This document shows positions 63,418 to 64,000 of a stretch of 64,000 bases of DNA, piece after piece. Source of the stretch: Ardenticatenales bacterium (lineage in GTDB: Bacteria > Chloroflexota > Anaerolineae > Promineifilales > Promineifilaceae); contig JACKBL010000004.1 in NCBI GenBank assembly GCA_020634515.1, positions 558,001 through 622,000 of the forward strand, given 5' to 3'. Below the pieces are notes generated by a model. The model searched no databases and was not told where the DNA came from. It saw only the letters and a program-made list of their open reading frames with translations. Position numbers and translations under genes: made by a program. How positions within the stretch are numbered: the first letter of the stretch is position 1; the number at the start of each line of letters is the position of its first letter.

Positions 63418-63837
63418 TACACCCTCGCTACAGGGCGACGCACTTGCGCAAAGCGCCGGTGCGTCGCCCCATTTGCCCCACTCTCCTGACATCCTCCCCC
63501 CGGCTGGTACTGCTCTCTCAGGGCGTAGTACACATTTCCCCCTACATAGTGAATCCCAGTTTACAAAATCCCTGTGCGGATCACGGTACCTTTCTTGTAT
63601 TGCCGTAAGCAATCCTCCTGTAAACCGGAGTACCTGATTGCAAAAACGGCCACCTGGGTGAGAGAAAGTGACCATCGTCAGCATCCTTCCACAGCCAGGT
63701 CATGCACCAACCCATCTCCAATTTACCCAGGTCAACCAGAATGGCATCGATTCCGTGACGGCCTTAACTATCCTTCATTCACGCAGAGCCGTCTTCATCC
63801 TGAAATAGTCACCCTTCACCTCTCGGGAATTGAAACA
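63418..63837 (+). promoter_or_regulatory. Intergenic leader of the tandem paralogue
   Basis: 420 nt between the giant gene and its paralogue. TTGCCGT…ACGGCCA, GCAATC…GATTGC and CTCC…GGAG nest into one elongated hairpin at 63600-63652 with loop TGTAAACC. Upstream similarity to the leader at 53087 is described there. No gene is visible. A GC-rich inverted segment just after the stop (GGGCGACGCACTTGCGCAAA… GGTGCGTCGCCC, 63434-63470) should terminate the giant gene. Confidence 0.6.
63434..63470 (+). terminator. Hairpin terminator of the giant gene
   Basis: GGGCGACGCAC and GTGCGTCGCCC are perfect 11-bp complements separated by 15 nt (which include TTGCGCAAAG), 17 nt after the stop codon, followed by CATTTGCCCC. 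The T-run is weak, so it may act with Rho or as an mRNA 3' end stabiliser. Confidence 0.75.
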
Positions 63838-64000
63838 ATGCATAGGTATTTATTGCGAACCATCCTCTTTGTCGTCCTGGCCGCGACCTGCCTGGGATTG
63901 GCGCAATCCGCCGCGTCTCAGGATGCCGCGCCCGAAGTCTCTCCCGTTATCACCATCGTCTCTCCCACGTCGGGGCAAGTCATCGACACCGCCCACGTTG
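63838..64000 (+). CDS. Start of a second giant-protein paralogue (partial)
   Basis: 54 codons run off the window. The translation opens MHRYLLRTILFVVLAATCLG (signal peptide, cleavage probably after AQSAA). It then reads ITIVSPTSGQVIDTAHV, matching ITAPTSGEVINTAHV near residue 45 of the preceding giant protein. This is a tandem paralogue in the same orientation with a related leader. Its full architecture is beyond the window. Confidence 0.85.
   Translation, partial: MHRYLLRTILFVVLAATCLGLAQSAASQDAAPEVSPVITIVSPTSGQVIDTAHV

Noticed and set aside
1..64000. tRNA or rRNA genes
   Set aside because: No cloverleaf-like segments with a T-arm GTTCGAATC-type core and no rRNA-like conserved stretches were recognised by eye; a covariance search could still find one.

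Overview
The window is about 60% G+C and encodes ordinary bacterial housekeeping functions mixed with very large secreted repeat proteins. Pro/Thr-rich 'TPTP' linkers, CARDB domains, SD-led genes, a second divergent FtsZ, phasin and MauG-type peroxidase together suggest a filamentous Chloroflexota (Anaerolineae/Caldilineae-like) bacterium. That placement is an inference from family content; there is no rRNA or marker phylogeny in the window.

Layout. 1-3.9 kb: a surface protein gene broken by a frameshift near 1406. 3.8-6.1 kb: decayed DNA with a truncated IS transposase, palindromic repeats, an AzlD-type membrane protein and a sialidase-like remnant. 6.3-12.8 kb: an NDP-forming acyl-CoA synthetase, a secreted propeller-like repeat protein, a VOC protein, YedK, a zinc-ribbon protein and a CoA-transferase. 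12.9-24.1 kb: two exported proteins (Ig-like repeats; DUF885 lipoprotein), class III fructose-1,6-bisphosphatase, a small membrane protein, a persulfide dioxygenase-rhodanese fusion, a di-heme peroxidase and an MbtH-like orphan. 24.2-32.5 kb: one 2,759-residue P-loop NTPase with a TPR solenoid. 33.5-36.5 kb: a divergent FtsZ homologue followed 9 nt later by an M23 peptidase with a TIM-barrel-like N-terminus. 36.7-45.4 kb: DUF6958-like and DUF3307-like proteins, ribosomal protein S1, rpe-tkt-SDR on the minus strand, a phasin and gluconokinase. 45.6-53 kb: an M23 lipoprotein, a phnD-phnC-phnE type ABC importer whose permease is a double fusion, and a P-loop kinase. 53.4-63.4 kb: a 3,341-residue secreted di-heme/beta-propeller protein, followed at 63.8 kb by the start of a tandem paralogue.

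Carbon metabolism (tkt, rpe, gluconokinase, class III FBPase) is dispersed but fits an active pentose-phosphate/gluconeogenic network. Phasin and the 3-hydroxyacyl-CoA dehydrogenase-like SDR suggest polyhydroxyalkanoate or fatty-acid turnover. The phn-like importer suggests phosphonate or phosphite uptake. No catabolic phn genes are present.

The signal that gene annotation does not explain is the 8-bp palindrome TGCCGGCA. I count about 80 copies, against roughly 2 expected from composition. At many copies the plus strand switches abruptly from G-rich to C-rich exactly at the site, giving a sawtooth GC skew that ignores gene direction and reading frame. Other unexplained structures are a C-terminal 'HCPxCGQ' module shared by two otherwise unrelated surface proteins, and several intergenic palindrome families.
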